From positions 1-46,028 of the forward strand of contig JAPPIT010000174.1 in the NCBI GenBank assembly GCA_028820505.1: a stretch of 46,028 nucleotides of DNA, written 5' to 3'. The DNA is from Defluviicoccus sp. GTDB lineage: Bacteria; Pseudomonadota; Alphaproteobacteria; MPNO01. Shown one piece after another: positions 7,658 through 16,683 of the stretch. The notes under the pieces were generated by a model. It was not told the origin of the DNA, searched no databases, and was given only the letters and a program-made list of their open reading frames with translations. Position 1 is the first letter of the stretch, and each line of letters opens with the position of its first letter. Position numbers and translations under genes: made by a program.

Positions 7658-8253
7658 CCGAACGTGAACCCCAGGTCGACGGTCTCATCCGCATCCGCAT
7701 CCACGTCGCAGCCCGTCGTCACCTCGTCCCGCGTCACCGGGGCGGCCTGCTCGCCACCGCCATCGCCGCCAAACTGGATGTCTACAATTCCCGTGCGCGC
7801 CCGTGTCCGACCCACGAACAAGTCGGCCAACGCCCCGCAACTCTCCGCGTCCAGATCCTCGAATGTGATCCTGTAGAGCGTCGCGCCGTCTCCTTCGGGA
7901 TTTCCCACCACCGTGACCGCGCCCCCGAATCCGGGCTGGATCGCTTCACCCACCAGCGCCTTGTCCGGCACCCCTCCGCGCGCGACCAGAGTGGGCACCA
8001 GATCCGTGTCGTCCGCCCCGTAGTTCGGATCTCCCGCGTAGATCTTCTGGACGTTGGCCCGCAGCGTATGAAGCAGCAGCGCCGCTTCGTTGCGCTGCCT
8101 GTTCTCCTCCGCGGAATTGAAGAAATCGATGGCTCCCACCACCGCCACGCCCGCGACCAGCATTCCAAGCATCACCTGGAAAATCGTGATCCCGCGCCTG
8201 GACCCCGTTGCCAGGCGCCGGCCAAGACCGGGCTTCGCCAACAGGCCGTTCAT
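7654..8253 (-). CDS. pilS: PilS-like type IVb major pilin precursor
   Basis: 199 residues. A 21-residue basic leader ends in SRRG; cleavage before Ile22 would expose ITIFQVMLGMLVAGVAVVGAI, the N-terminal pilin helix. The mature region 'NVQKIYAGDPNYGADDTDLVPTLVARGGVP' follows the PilS/type IVb pattern, and Cys139/Cys182 can form the C-terminal D-region disulfide. Position +5 is Gln rather than the usual Glu. It sits between pilR and the PilV-like genes, as expected from R64 apart from the missing pilT. It forms the thin mating pilus, needed for liquid mating in R64-type systems. Confidence 0.85.
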   Translation of the reverse strand: MNGLLAKPGLGRRLATGSRRGITIFQVMLGMLVAGVAVVGAIDFFNSAEENRQRNEAALLLHTLRANVQKIYAGDPNYGADDTDLVPTLVARGGVPDKALVGEAIQPGFGGAVTVVGNPEGDGATLYRITFEDLDAESCGALADLFVGRTRARTGIVDIQFGGDGGGEQAAPVTRDEVTTGCDVDADADETVDLGFTFG

Positions 8254-8268
8254 CCCCTGATCCTCCGT

Positions 8269-9345
8269 CTAGACAAAGCCGGTATCGGCAGCCTTCATCA
8301 TCCCGAACATCCCCAGCACCGCGATCGCCACCAGCAGCGCCGCCAGCGCCATCAAGACGCCGCTGAGCAGCGCCGTTCTTTGCCGCAAGATCCGCTTCGC
8401 CCGTGTCGACCACCGCGCCACGAAGCCCGCGAGCTTCGCTTCCCATCCCTGGTTCGTTTCCAACGCGGCGACCACGCCGACCAGCGAGGGATCGGGGAAC
8501 CCTTGCCCGCACTCCACCATCGCGCGCCCCATTCCGCGCCCCGCCCTCATCCGCGTCTCGATCGCCTCGATCCGGGAACGCGTGTAGCGCGATGACGCGG
8601 CCTTCAACCGCGCGAACGTCCTGTCGTTCAGGTCCACGCCCGCGCCCAGGAACTCGATGACGACGAACAAGAACGCCGACCCCGCGATTGTCCGATAGAG
8701 CGAAAAGGGCGCCACCCGGTCCGCCAGGACCCGGCCTCTTCCGGTCCAGTTCAGAGTCAGCAGAGCCAGGATGACGGCCCCGACCAGGCTCCAAACCACG
8801 ATCCAGACATCGTTCTCGTAGACCCAGAGCGACGCATCGCCGAAGAGCTGCGCCGGCAGGTCCCAGCGCTCGCGCGGCGCCACGCCAAGCATCGCAGGCA
8901 CGAACAACAGGCCCGAGAGCCACAGCGACGTCAGGATTCCGACCACCAGCACCAACGGCATTCCGAGCGCGCTCCACACAGCCGCCGACTGCTCCGCACG
9001 CGCCTCGGAGATCCGTGCGGCCGCCGCGAACAGCCCCGTGGCGTCCACGCGCCCTTCAGCCTGCAGAAGCATCGCCTCGCTCGCCGGCACCCAGCGCGCG
9101 ATCTCCTCCTGAAATCGGCTCTCCCTCAGCGCATCGCTCCATTTCTGAAGCACCCACGCCCGGCCGCCCTGACCCTGATCGCGACACGCCCCGATCGTCA
9201 CCCGCAGCGCCGTCCCCATGTCGAGTCCGGCCTCCATCAGGTCCGTCATCATGTTCCAGACGTCCACCCGGGCCGCCGTGCCCAGCACCGCGAGAGCCGC
9301 CGTACGCCGCGCCAGCTTCCCTACAAACCCCAGCAGCCTCCTCAT
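8269..9345 (-). CDS. pilR: PilR, GspF/PilC-type inner-membrane pilus assembly platform protein
   Basis: 358 residues from the ATG at 9345, which overlaps the pilQ stop as ATGA; the open frame to 9603 is not protein-like. Two repeats of the T2SS-F domain are visible: residues about 30-120 ending in a hydrophobic stretch, and about 235-320, with membrane helices near 125-150, 180-200 and the C-terminus (ALLSGVLMALAALLVAIAVLGMFG). It anchors the PilQ ATPase and organises pilin insertion. Immediately downstream of pilQ, as in R64. Confidence 0.85.
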   Translation of the reverse strand: MRRLLGFVGKLARRTAALAVLGTAARVDVWNMMTDLMEAGLDMGTALRVTIGACRDQGQGGRAWVLQKWSDALRESRFQEEIARWVPASEAMLLQAEGRVDATGLFAAAARISEARAEQSAAVWSALGMPLVLVVGILTSLWLSGLLFVPAMLGVAPRERWDLPAQLFGDASLWVYENDVWIVVWSLVGAVILALLTLNWTGRGRVLADRVAPFSLYRTIAGSAFLFVVIEFLGAGVDLNDRTFARLKAASSRYTRSRIEAIETRMRAGRGMGRAMVECGQGFPDPSLVGVVAALETNQGWEAKLAGFVARWSTRAKRILRQRTALLSGVLMALAALLVAIAVLGMFGMMKAADTGFV

Positions 9346-10964
9346 GCCGCAACGCTCCGAGGCATCGCGGGGAACTCCGCCCCGATAAGCTCCGGCGACG
9401 CGCCCTTCTCCAGCGCGTCCCTCGGATCGCACCGGCCCTCGATTACCGCCTGCCAGATCCGCGCACCGATCGGCACCCCGCCGAGCTCGCCGATCCAGTA
9501 ATCCCGCGCGCCGGCCGCATCCTCGGCCTTGACGAAACCCAGATACGCGGGATCCGGGCGAATGATCTCGCACACCGCGGTCCGGCCTCCGTAGCCGCGC
9601 CACACCGCCGCCGCGATCTCGTTATCCTCCTCCCTCCGGCATCTCCCGCAGCCCTCCGGATTGCGGTAGCGAACCCTCTCGAAGCCCCGCAGGCGCTCCG
9701 CCAACCATGCCGGCATCCCCTCCGGCACTGCCTCCATGCGGCACTCCTCGCACAGCAGCGAGAGCAGCGTCTGCTTCATCAACAGCTTGATCAGATCCGG
9801 GCGGCAGATCTCCGAGGGCCGCACGCCCATGTCGAGCAGGCGGAACAGGATCCCGTTGGCGTCCGCCACGTGAATCGTCGTCCACACCTGATGACCGGTC
9901 GCGATGAACTGCAGCACCTCGCGCGCCGCGTGCCCGTCGCGTATCTCGCTCACCATCCCCACCGCCGGATGCACCCTCACGAAATGCATCAGGGCCCGCG
10001 TGAAATTCTCGCCGCGCTCCTCGCCCGCGCCTGTCGTCGGTACCGCGATCTGAATCGCCCCCGGCAGCTCGTACTCGACCGGGTCTTCAACCGTCACCAG
10101 GTTGAGCTCGCCCCCGTGCTCCTGCTGCTGCAGCGTCAGATTGGCCGCCAGCGTCGTCGACTTTCCATCGCCGGTCGATCCGCCGAGAATGATGCCGCCC
10201 GACATCGACGATCTGAGCTCGGCGAACATCGCCTCGTCCTCGGCCGAGAAGCCAAGCGAGCGCAGCGTCGTCCCGGGCGCCAGCTGATCGCGGTAGAAGA
10301 CCCTGGCGACCATGTGATCGCCCTCCGGTTCATGCGGCCCCCTCTGACAGCGCAGCCCCGATACACCCTGCGGCAGCACCACGCCGTCGCCATGGCGAAC
10401 CGAAAAACCCTGAAATGCCTGCCGCTGGTATGACGTCTGACCGGTTCCTTCCTCCTTGTTGTGAAACAGGAACCCCGCCAGCTCCCGGCCCTGCGCCTCC
10501 GTCAACCGCTCTCCCAGCGGACGTTTCCTGTCATTCGCGATCACCGAAACACGGCACGCCCCGCCCTCGACCTCGAGCACCAGGTCCGAGGCACGCGCCG
10601 CCGCCGCGGCGGCTACCAGCCGTCTCAGCCGCAACGCGAGCTGCGAATCCCCCTCGCCATCGACCCCGCCTCGCACCGCTTCCCAGAGACCGGCAACCTC
10701 CTCCAGCGAGCCCTTTTCCTGCACCAGCGGATCCGGGATGGCTCGCTCGCGCCGCAGCCGCTGCAGCGACGTCCTGAGCTGCGGATCCAGCTCGTAACCC
10801 TCGGCGATCACGCAGCGCCCATCCGAGAACACCGCACACACGCGGCGGAAGTGTTCGTCCATGCCATCGCTGTCGACCAGCGTCGGGACAAGCAGCGGCG
10901 CCTCCGGCTCACGCGCGCCGGCAGCCCCGCCGTCCCGCTTCCTGCCGAACCCCGGAAGCCTCAT
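9342..10964 (-). CDS. pilQ: PilQ, GspE/PilB-type pilus assembly ATPase
   Basis: 540 residues; ATG at 10964 overlaps the preceding stop. Walker A GGSTGDGKST at 261-270, Asp box TVEDPVEYEL at about 291-300, Walker-B region GMVSEIRDG at about 336-344, His box TGHQVWTTIHVADANG at 356-371, and a zinc-type tetra-Cys arrangement CEEC (405-408) and CGRC (439-442), all typical of pilus-extension ATPases. The N-terminal 230 residues are a shorter variant of the regulatory domain. It powers pilus extension with PilR. Confidence 0.92.
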   Translation of the reverse strand: MRLPGFGRKRDGGAAGAREPEAPLLVPTLVDSDGMDEHFRRVCAVFSDGRCVIAEGYELDPQLRTSLQRLRRERAIPDPLVQEKGSLEEVAGLWEAVRGGVDGEGDSQLALRLRRLVAAAAAARASDLVLEVEGGACRVSVIANDRKRPLGERLTEAQGRELAGFLFHNKEEGTGQTSYQRQAFQGFSVRHGDGVVLPQGVSGLRCQRGPHEPEGDHMVARVFYRDQLAPGTTLRSLGFSAEDEAMFAELRSSMSGGIILGGSTGDGKSTTLAANLTLQQQEHGGELNLVTVEDPVEYELPGAIQIAVPTTGAGEERGENFTRALMHFVRVHPAVGMVSEIRDGHAAREVLQFIATGHQVWTTIHVADANGILFRLLDMGVRPSEICRPDLIKLLMKQTLLSLLCEECRMEAVPEGMPAWLAERLRGFERVRYRNPEGCGRCRREEDNEIAAAVWRGYGGRTAVCEIIRPDPAYLGFVKAEDAAGARDYWIGELGGVPIGARIWQAVIEGRCDPRDALEKGASPELIGAEFPAMPRSVAA

Positions 10965-12925
10965 CGTGCACCTCCCGTCTCCGGCAACGGCGGCAGACCC
11001 TCAGACACGGGCGCTCCGACCGCACCCGGCGCCGGCACGGCGACCGTCGGCCGGGTTTCCCCGCCCGCCGCGACCGGCTTCAGCCGCACGCCGCGCCGCC
11101 AATCCCACGGATTCACGAACTCCCCCCGGTGCACCCCCTTGGCGGCATTCCTGGCCCGGTTCTCATGCGGCACGTAGTCCTTGGCGAAGCGGCGATAAGC
11201 CAGCGCCCAACCCTCCGCCACCATCCAGCCGTTGATGTCCTCGCCGCGCTCGAAACACACGCCCAGCACCCGCCCGTAAGCGTCCTTTCCGCGCCGCTCG
11301 CACTCGACGTTGCCGGCCCGCGCCCGCAGCGCCGCCGTCGCAAGACCGCCGCAGCTCCACCAGCGCCCGCCGGCCCGGCAGCGCTGCCGGCTCTCGGGCG
11401 CATCGATGCCCCACAGCCTCACCCGGACACTCGCTACATCCAGCGTATCGCCGTCCAGCACCCGCCCCTTGCCGGCCAGGCGCGACTCCGCGACCGTGAC
11501 AATTTCGGGCGTTGCTCGCTCCTCACCCCGTTCGCCGCTTGCCTCCTGCGCCATCTCCGAACTCCCCGACGCGCCCGCCTTTCCAGCCCATGGCAACAAT
11601 CCCAACCCGGCAACCCGCACCCCCGGAGGATGCCCCGCGATCCGCTGCACACGCCGATTTCCCGGAAGAACATCGCCCTCGCCGACGAACCACACGCGCC
11701 GCCCGTCGGTCACGCCCGCGACCAGCGCGCCCTTTCGGCCGAGCAAGGAAAACCAGCTGAAACGCCGCACGGAAACCGCAGCCGGTTTTCCTGCCGCGCC
11801 GTTCCCTGCCTGCTTGGAAACCACGACCTTGGGCCTCTCGACCGCACCCTGCGGCGCCGGCGCCACCACCACCGGGTCAGGCACGTCCCCGCGTTGCTTC
11901 CTCGCCTGCGGCTCGGGACGGTCCGATTCGAGGTCCACCCCCACGAGCTGCGCCACGCTCCGGATCCCCCTGCGCGCCCTGCGGGGACTGCGTTTTTCCC
12001 TTGCCCTCGCAAGCGCATCCTCGATCTGCCCCTCCGCCTTCAACAGATCCGCAACCACGCTTTGCCGCTCCGCGCACAACGCGATCGTCTCCTTCTCGAT
12101 CGCGATCGCGGACACGACGTCGCTTCGTTCGGCAGCCTCCGACAGCAGCCGGTGAAGGACATCCTTGGGACACCCGTCCCGCGCTCGTGTGACCACTCGG
12201 TCGCGCGCGGTCTTCCGCCTCAGCGCCTCCAGCGGCGCCACCACCGGACCGACCACCGCCGGCCCTTCGAGCGCGGGCGACCAACCGAGCTTCGAGGCGA
12301 GCGACTTCCACTCGTAAGTCGCGACGTCCTTCAACCCCTCGACCTCGATGTGAAGCCGACCCTTCGACCACCACCAGCGACCTGAGGCGACCCCGCCCTC
12401 CTTCAGCCCCACCTGCAGCAACCCGGCCTTGCCGAATTCGAACGCCACGCTGTCGCGACCGAAGAACGGCAGCCCCACCGGCGCCTTGTTTCCCATCACC
12501 CAATCCATCAGCCGGAACGCAGCAAAACGCTGCCCCGTCCGCTTCCACGGACTCACGCCACTTGCGACCAGGGGCCACTCGACCGGGGACGACTGTTCCC
12601 ATTCGACCCGCACGCTCCCCCCGACACCCGATGCCACGAAATAGCCGACATCCGTGACCTCGCCATCGTCTTCGATCTTCCAGATCTCAGGTCGGAATCG
12701 CGCAGCGACAATCACCCGAAATTCTCCCGCGGGGTTCCGCACGACATCGCCGCTTCGAATCGCGTCGGGGTCGCTTTCCGCACCCCATTTCGCCTCTTGC
12801 ACGCGCGCGCCAACGCGGTGCTCGCCGACCTCTGCACCCACCGTCTGTCCCCAAGCTCCCGCCGCACAGCCCAGCGCAAGGACAAACGCCACAAGCCCGC
12901 AGCCTCGGCGATTACCCTTGCCCAT
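10961..12925 (-). CDS. Exported PilP-like protein fused to a staphylococcal-nuclease domain
   Basis: 654 residues. Signal peptide about 1-26 (ending GAWGQ). Residues about 50-215 form a domain shared with the next upstream gene (both have W-K-.-.-D-D-G-E-V and T-G-Q-R-.-.-A-F-R-.-M-D). Residues about 255-310 are an acid/base helical segment, and about 387-440 (FSWFSLLGRKGALVAGVTDGRRVWFVGEGDVLPGNRRV) has the GspC/PilP homology pattern. Residues 485-620 are a SNase-type nuclease: DGDT 491-494, RLWGIDAPE 503-511, DAYGR 548-552, so equivalents of SNase Asp21, Arg35, Asp40, Glu43 and Arg87 are all present (D493, R503, D508, E511, R552). It occupies the pilP slot between pilO and pilQ. The likely location is the periplasm, and the nuclease is probably active. 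Confidence 0.75.
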   Translation of the reverse strand: MGKGNRRGCGLVAFVLALGCAAGAWGQTVGAEVGEHRVGARVQEAKWGAESDPDAIRSGDVVRNPAGEFRVIVAARFRPEIWKIEDDGEVTDVGYFVASGVGGSVRVEWEQSSPVEWPLVASGVSPWKRTGQRFAAFRLMDWVMGNKAPVGLPFFGRDSVAFEFGKAGLLQVGLKEGGVASGRWWWSKGRLHIEVEGLKDVATYEWKSLASKLGWSPALEGPAVVGPVVAPLEALRRKTARDRVVTRARDGCPKDVLHRLLSEAAERSDVVSAIAIEKETIALCAERQSVVADLLKAEGQIEDALARAREKRSPRRARRGIRSVAQLVGVDLESDRPEPQARKQRGDVPDPVVVAPAPQGAVERPKVVVSKQAGNGAAGKPAAVSVRRFSWFSLLGRKGALVAGVTDGRRVWFVGEGDVLPGNRRVQRIAGHPPGVRVAGLGLLPWAGKAGASGSSEMAQEASGERGEERATPEIVTVAESRLAGKGRVLDGDTLDVASVRVRLWGIDAPESRQRCRAGGRWWSCGGLATAALRARAGNVECERRGKDAYGRVLGVCFERGEDINGWMVAEGWALAYRRFAKDYVPHENRARNAAKGVHRGEFVNPWDWRRGVRLKPVAAGGETRPTVAVPAPGAVGAPVSEGLPPLPETGGAR

Positions 12926-14057
12926 CGTTCCACCCCGTCTCGTCCGCGAATTTCCGCCAGGGGTAGCGGTATTCCCGTCCTCCCACCCACAACGCGACGG
13001 TCCCCTCCGTAAGCCACCATCCGCCCTGCACGCCCCCGCCTATCAGTTTTCCGCCTTCCAACAGCCTCACCGTCTGAACCCCGCCACCGTGCAGTTCGAC
13101 GGAAAACGTCGCGCCCCTTGAGGCGAGCTCATCCATCATCCTGAATGCCCGATACCGTTGCCCGGTCGAGCGCAGCGGAAAGGGATAGCCGACGTAATAG
13201 GACGTCACGGACCCGGACGGCGCCCACCTCGCAACGATCACGGTTCCGTCGCGGACAAGCTCAAGCGTCCCGACCCCCGCAACCTCTCCGTCGTCGCCGA
13301 GCTTCCACAATTCGCCGTCCAATTCCCGCAGGACAACGACCCGTCTCTCTCCGTTTACGTCCTCGACGATCATTCCCTGCATTTTCGCGACGGCTTGTCG
13401 AAGCTCGTCGAGCGTAAGCGTCGGTTTGCCGTTCGTGTCTCCCAGCCCAACGGCCCCGGGAAACGCGTTCCGCCATCCCGGATGGCGAACAACGGCCCGT
13501 CCGTTCTTCCGCGCGGAGCTCCATGACAATGACGTCATGACCGCCCCTACTTCCACGCTGGAAGGCAGCTTTAATCCCTCACACACACTGAGCAACGCAC
13601 GAGGCCAGCTCTGCTCGACCCAACCGTCGGCTATTACCGCCCATCTTTTTTTCTTGCGATTAAACCGCTCACCATGCAGACGCCCGCTGCGGCCGTCATA
13701 AATCAACACCATTCCGTAGCTGCTAACCCGTCCTTTCACGGGCCGTACCAGCGCGAGCTTCGTCCCCCCGATACCGATCCCCACCTCCCACCACCAGTTC
13801 TCACCGGTAGCGAAAAATTTCTTGTCCTTTCGTCTCGTCCAACATCCCTGAACGCTTCCGTCGGCCGCGAAATGCAGAGCGCCGACTTTTCCCTGCCGCT
13901 CGAATAACCAGATCCGACCTGACAACAGCGATCGAAAAAACTCCGGCCCGTGCGACGAGAAATTCATCGGCCTCGGACGGACCTCATCCTGCGCGTTAAC
14001 GGTGGAGCAGAGAGTTACGCTCAATACTCCGCTCAACAACAACCTCAGCAACCTCAT
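12912..14057 (-). CDS. Exported protein paralogous to the N-terminus of the PilP-nuclease fusion
   Basis: 381 residues from ATG 14057, placed directly before a signal peptide (LLRLLLSGVLSVTLCSTVNAQ); a GTG at 14075 is possible. The C-terminal half (about 205-381) matches residues 60-215 of the following protein (WKLGDDGEV...TGQRYRAFRMMDELA...GGWWLTEGTVALWV), and the N-terminal half appears to be a further diverged copy (FAADGSVQGCW...NWWWEVG). It overlaps the next gene by 14 bases. I do not recognise the domain; W/G-rich beta strands suggest an exported beta-sandwich. A structural role in the pilus machine is inferred from position only. Confidence 0.6.
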   Translation of the reverse strand: MRLLRLLLSGVLSVTLCSTVNAQDEVRPRPMNFSSHGPEFFRSLLSGRIWLFERQGKVGALHFAADGSVQGCWTRRKDKKFFATGENWWWEVGIGIGGTKLALVRPVKGRVSSYGMVLIYDGRSGRLHGERFNRKKKRWAVIADGWVEQSWPRALLSVCEGLKLPSSVEVGAVMTSLSWSSARKNGRAVVRHPGWRNAFPGAVGLGDTNGKPTLTLDELRQAVAKMQGMIVEDVNGERRVVVLRELDGELWKLGDDGEVAGVGTLELVRDGTVIVARWAPSGSVTSYYVGYPFPLRSTGQRYRAFRMMDELASRGATFSVELHGGGVQTVRLLEGGKLIGGGVQGGWWLTEGTVALWVGGREYRYPWRKFADETGWNDGQG

Positions 14058-14101
14058 GCCGGTTACCCCCACCACCTTTTGGCCCGGTCTAAACTTGGTC
14101 C

Positions 14102-15454
14102 TCAGCAGCCACCGTCGCCGCCGTCGCCGCCGCCACCATCGCCTCCCATGGAGCCGAGACCGTCATCGCTGGGATCGGCTGTTTCACTACCAAGCCCATC
14201 GCCACCCACCGCAGCATCCTCTCCGTCTCCCAGACCGCCTTCCGCTTCGCTATCGCCTTCTTCACCGCCAAAATCACCACCATCGCCACCACCGTCATGC
14301 GGATCATCCACGACGATCAGCACGCAAGCCGATGTGTCCGAGATCCAGTTACTGACTGACACCCCCCGCTGAACCGTAGGGGCGCTGTCCCATTCGAACT
14401 GGGCGTAACGATCCCTGTGATTGCGGCACCTCTCCGCGGTGCCCGTGTATCCGGACGGACAACTCCTCGCCTCGCACTCCGGTCGTTCCACGAACCAGAT
14501 CCGCGGTGTCGGCAACGACTCCGCGGTTCCCGACACCGGCGTCACCGGAGTCGACGGTCCCGTCGTGCAGGTCGAGAACAGCATCGACCAGGTGCCCGAG
14601 GTCCCGCCTTGCGTTACACGCTTCTGGCGTGTCCAGATCTCGTAGCCCTGCTCGATCCGGCCGTTGACCAGGTACGTGCATGCCCGGTTCTGCGTTTCCT
14701 GCACCTCGTAGTCCGAAGCGCAGAGATCGACCGCGATGCTCCAGGGACCGAATGTCTCGCTCACCACCCGATCCCGGCTGTCGACCTGCTCCGTCACGAG
14801 CCGCCGCTCGACCCTCTCGGGCTGTACCGGATCCAGCCCCTCCGGCCGATGCATCCCGACCGGACACGTCGCGGGCTGCGTCTCCCACCGCGTCCTTGCG
14901 CGCGTCACGGTCCACGGATCGAGCACGCGGCCCGCCAGCGCCGCCCGTCCGGACGGCACCAGAGCGCTCATGCAGCTTGGCAGCGCGATCGTCGGCCGAC
15001 CCTCGCCGCCATGCGCAACCCCGCTCTCCAGCCAGTGCAGCCCGCGCCTCTCCCCGCCATACATTCGGGGCGCCATCTGCACGCTCCGATGATCCTCTCC
15101 CAGACCCATCACCCGCTGGGAACCGAGATACACAATCAACGTGCCTGGTAACTCCGGCGGGTCCGACGCGTTCTTGCAGTACCGCGCCCGCACCCCTCTA
15201 TCGGTCCAGCTCTGGACCCACCCCGTCGAGGCCGGCGGCACGTCGGTCCACAACGCGTTCTGCCCGTTCGGTCCGAGCACCGCGGCCGACGACCCCCTCA
15301 GGATGAACTGCTCCAGACGGTGATACGCCGTCTTCAGCGCGTGAGCATGCGCCCGCGCGTTTACCGCGTGCGCATCGTCCAGACCCGTCTGACCCTTCGC
15401 TTGCGGCGCCGCAATCGCCAGCACCGCAACAATCGTTATCGCTAGCCGTGTCAT
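14102..15454 (-). CDS. Novel exported Cys-containing protein with a Gly/Asp-rich C-terminal tail
   Basis: 450 residues from the ATG at 15454, overlapping the pilO stop as ATGA; the open frame upstream to 15991 is the antisense-frame shadow of pilO. Signal peptide about 1-21 (IAAPQAKGQ). The body (about 22-385) contains at least nine Cys, compatible with disulfides, and an SCPSGYTGTAERC-like segment near 350. From about residue 386 the tail is almost only Gly, Asp, Glu, Ser and Ala (for example GGDGGGGDGGDGGC at the very end), with no Lys or Arg, and ends in Cys. No family recognised. Its place next to pilO suggests an extracytoplasmic pilus component. Confidence 0.65.
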   Translation of the reverse strand: MTRLAITIVAVLAIAAPQAKGQTGLDDAHAVNARAHAHALKTAYHRLEQFILRGSSAAVLGPNGQNALWTDVPPASTGWVQSWTDRGVRARYCKNASDPPELPGTLIVYLGSQRVMGLGEDHRSVQMAPRMYGGERRGLHWLESGVAHGGEGRPTIALPSCMSALVPSGRAALAGRVLDPWTVTRARTRWETQPATCPVGMHRPEGLDPVQPERVERRLVTEQVDSRDRVVSETFGPWSIAVDLCASDYEVQETQNRACTYLVNGRIEQGYEIWTRQKRVTQGGTSGTWSMLFSTCTTGPSTPVTPVSGTAESLPTPRIWFVERPECEARSCPSGYTGTAERCRNHRDRYAQFEWDSAPTVQRGVSVSNWISDTSACVLIVVDDPHDGGGDGGDFGGEEGDSEAEGGLGDGEDAAVGGDGLGSETADPSDDGLGSMGGDGGGGDGGDGGC

Positions 15455-16683
15455 TCGATGAACCTCCTCACAGCGGCAAATGCCGATTCCCTGATCTTCA
15501 CCGGCTTCTCGCGCCGGCCCTCCAGCACCCACCCATCGCCCGCTCTCGCGAGCCGGGTGAGCTCGAAACCGTTCAACCCTTCGAACAGCCCTCTGATTTC
15601 CGAAAGCGGCTCCTCCATCACGATCCGGATCGTGCCGCCCTTGTCCGAATGCTCGATCTTCGACGCCCGCAAGCCGAACCGCCGATCGACCAACCCGCGC
15701 ATTGCGAGCCGTGACGGCATGGAGCCCGCCGCCTCCACCGCAACCGGAGGCAGCTCCACAACCATCCACGCCCGCGCACCGTCCACCTGCGCCTCGAATC
15801 CCCCTCCGCCCCGAGTGCGTTTCCACGCCGAGAGGTGCCTCTCGACCACGCTTCTGTGGAGCGACTCTTCCTCGCCACCGTTCATGCGCCACTTGACGAT
15901 CATCGCCGGCCGGTCCTTCAACGCTGGCCTGATCGCGATCAACGCCCTCTCGGCGAACTTCGCGGTGCATTCGAGATTGGCGACATTCCACCCGGGGATC
16001 CCTGGCGTGTAACGCCGCATCGCTTCACGGCAGCCCTGGATAAACGCACCGGAATCGATCACCGCGGCGATCCGCGGTTCCTTCCCCTTCTCCGGAAGCG
16101 CAATCGGGTCCGGCGGCGGAAATACCCACCTGATGATGTCCGACCGCATCACCCAAATGGCGACCACCGCCGCCGCCAGCGACAGCCCCGCCGCTGCACC
16201 CACGGCCGTTCGCTTCGTCACCCCGGCCAAGGGGACGGCCTTGAGTCCCGCGACACGCTCGAGCCCCTTGACATCGATGCTCTTGGCGCCTTCCAGCACG
16301 CCGGCCGAGGCGTAGAAGGCCCAGCCCGCCTTATCGAGACCGTCGAGAGCGCGGCGGCCGTCCTCGAGCTTTTCGAAGACCCGATCCCCGTCGGACAGGA
16401 TCACCCCGTCATTGACCTGGACCAGCGCGCACCCGCCGAAATCGCCGATCAGCAGCACCATCCAGCGGTCCTCGGGAATCGCTTCGTGCAGCGCCGCCGC
16501 GAGCACCGGCATCCCTGCCGCATACCTTTCGGACCCCCGTGCGTAACCCGTCTGGTCGCCGTGATGCGCGTACCACTCCGACTTCCCGCGCCGCGCCTCG
16601 TACGCCGTCTGTGCGGCATTGGCGCGCGGCAGCCAATCCAGGCCCGCCGCCCAGGCAATGCCGTCGATTTCGATAACGCTCAC
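15451..16683 (-). CDS. pilO: PilO-like type IVb pilus assembly protein
   Basis: 410 residues; ATG at 16683 overlaps the pilN stop. A cytoplasmic N-terminal domain of about 170 residues carries PilO-type motifs (AWAAGLDWLPR near 10-20, VLLIGDFGGCALVQVNDGVILSDGD at about 75-100). A single membrane segment lies at about 175-200 (AVGAAAGLSLAAAVVAIWVM), and a periplasmic region continues to the C-terminus. In R64-type systems PilO follows the secretin PilN and bridges cytoplasm and periplasm. Assignment rests on layout, motifs and gene order. Confidence 0.78.
   Translation of the reverse strand: MSVIEIDGIAWAAGLDWLPRANAAQTAYEARRGKSEWYAHHGDQTGYARGSERYAAGMPVLAAALHEAIPEDRWMVLLIGDFGGCALVQVNDGVILSDGDRVFEKLEDGRRALDGLDKAGWAFYASAGVLEGAKSIDVKGLERVAGLKAVPLAGVTKRTAVGAAAGLSLAAAVVAIWVMRSDIIRWVFPPPDPIALPEKGKEPRIAAVIDSGAFIQGCREAMRRYTPGIPGWNVANLECTAKFAERALIAIRPALKDRPAMIVKWRMNGGEEESLHRSVVERHLSAWKRTRGGGGFEAQVDGARAWMVVELPPVAVEAAGSMPSRLAMRGLVDRRFGLRASKIEHSDKGGTIRIVMEEPLSEIRGLFEGLNGFELTRLARAGDGWVLEGRREKPVKIRESAFAAVRRFIE

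Noticed and set aside
14102-14310. CCGCCGTCG-like DNA run as a tandem repeat or CRISPR-like array
   Set aside because: It codes for the Gly/Asp-rich tail and has no regular unit or spacers; codon-level low complexity explains it.
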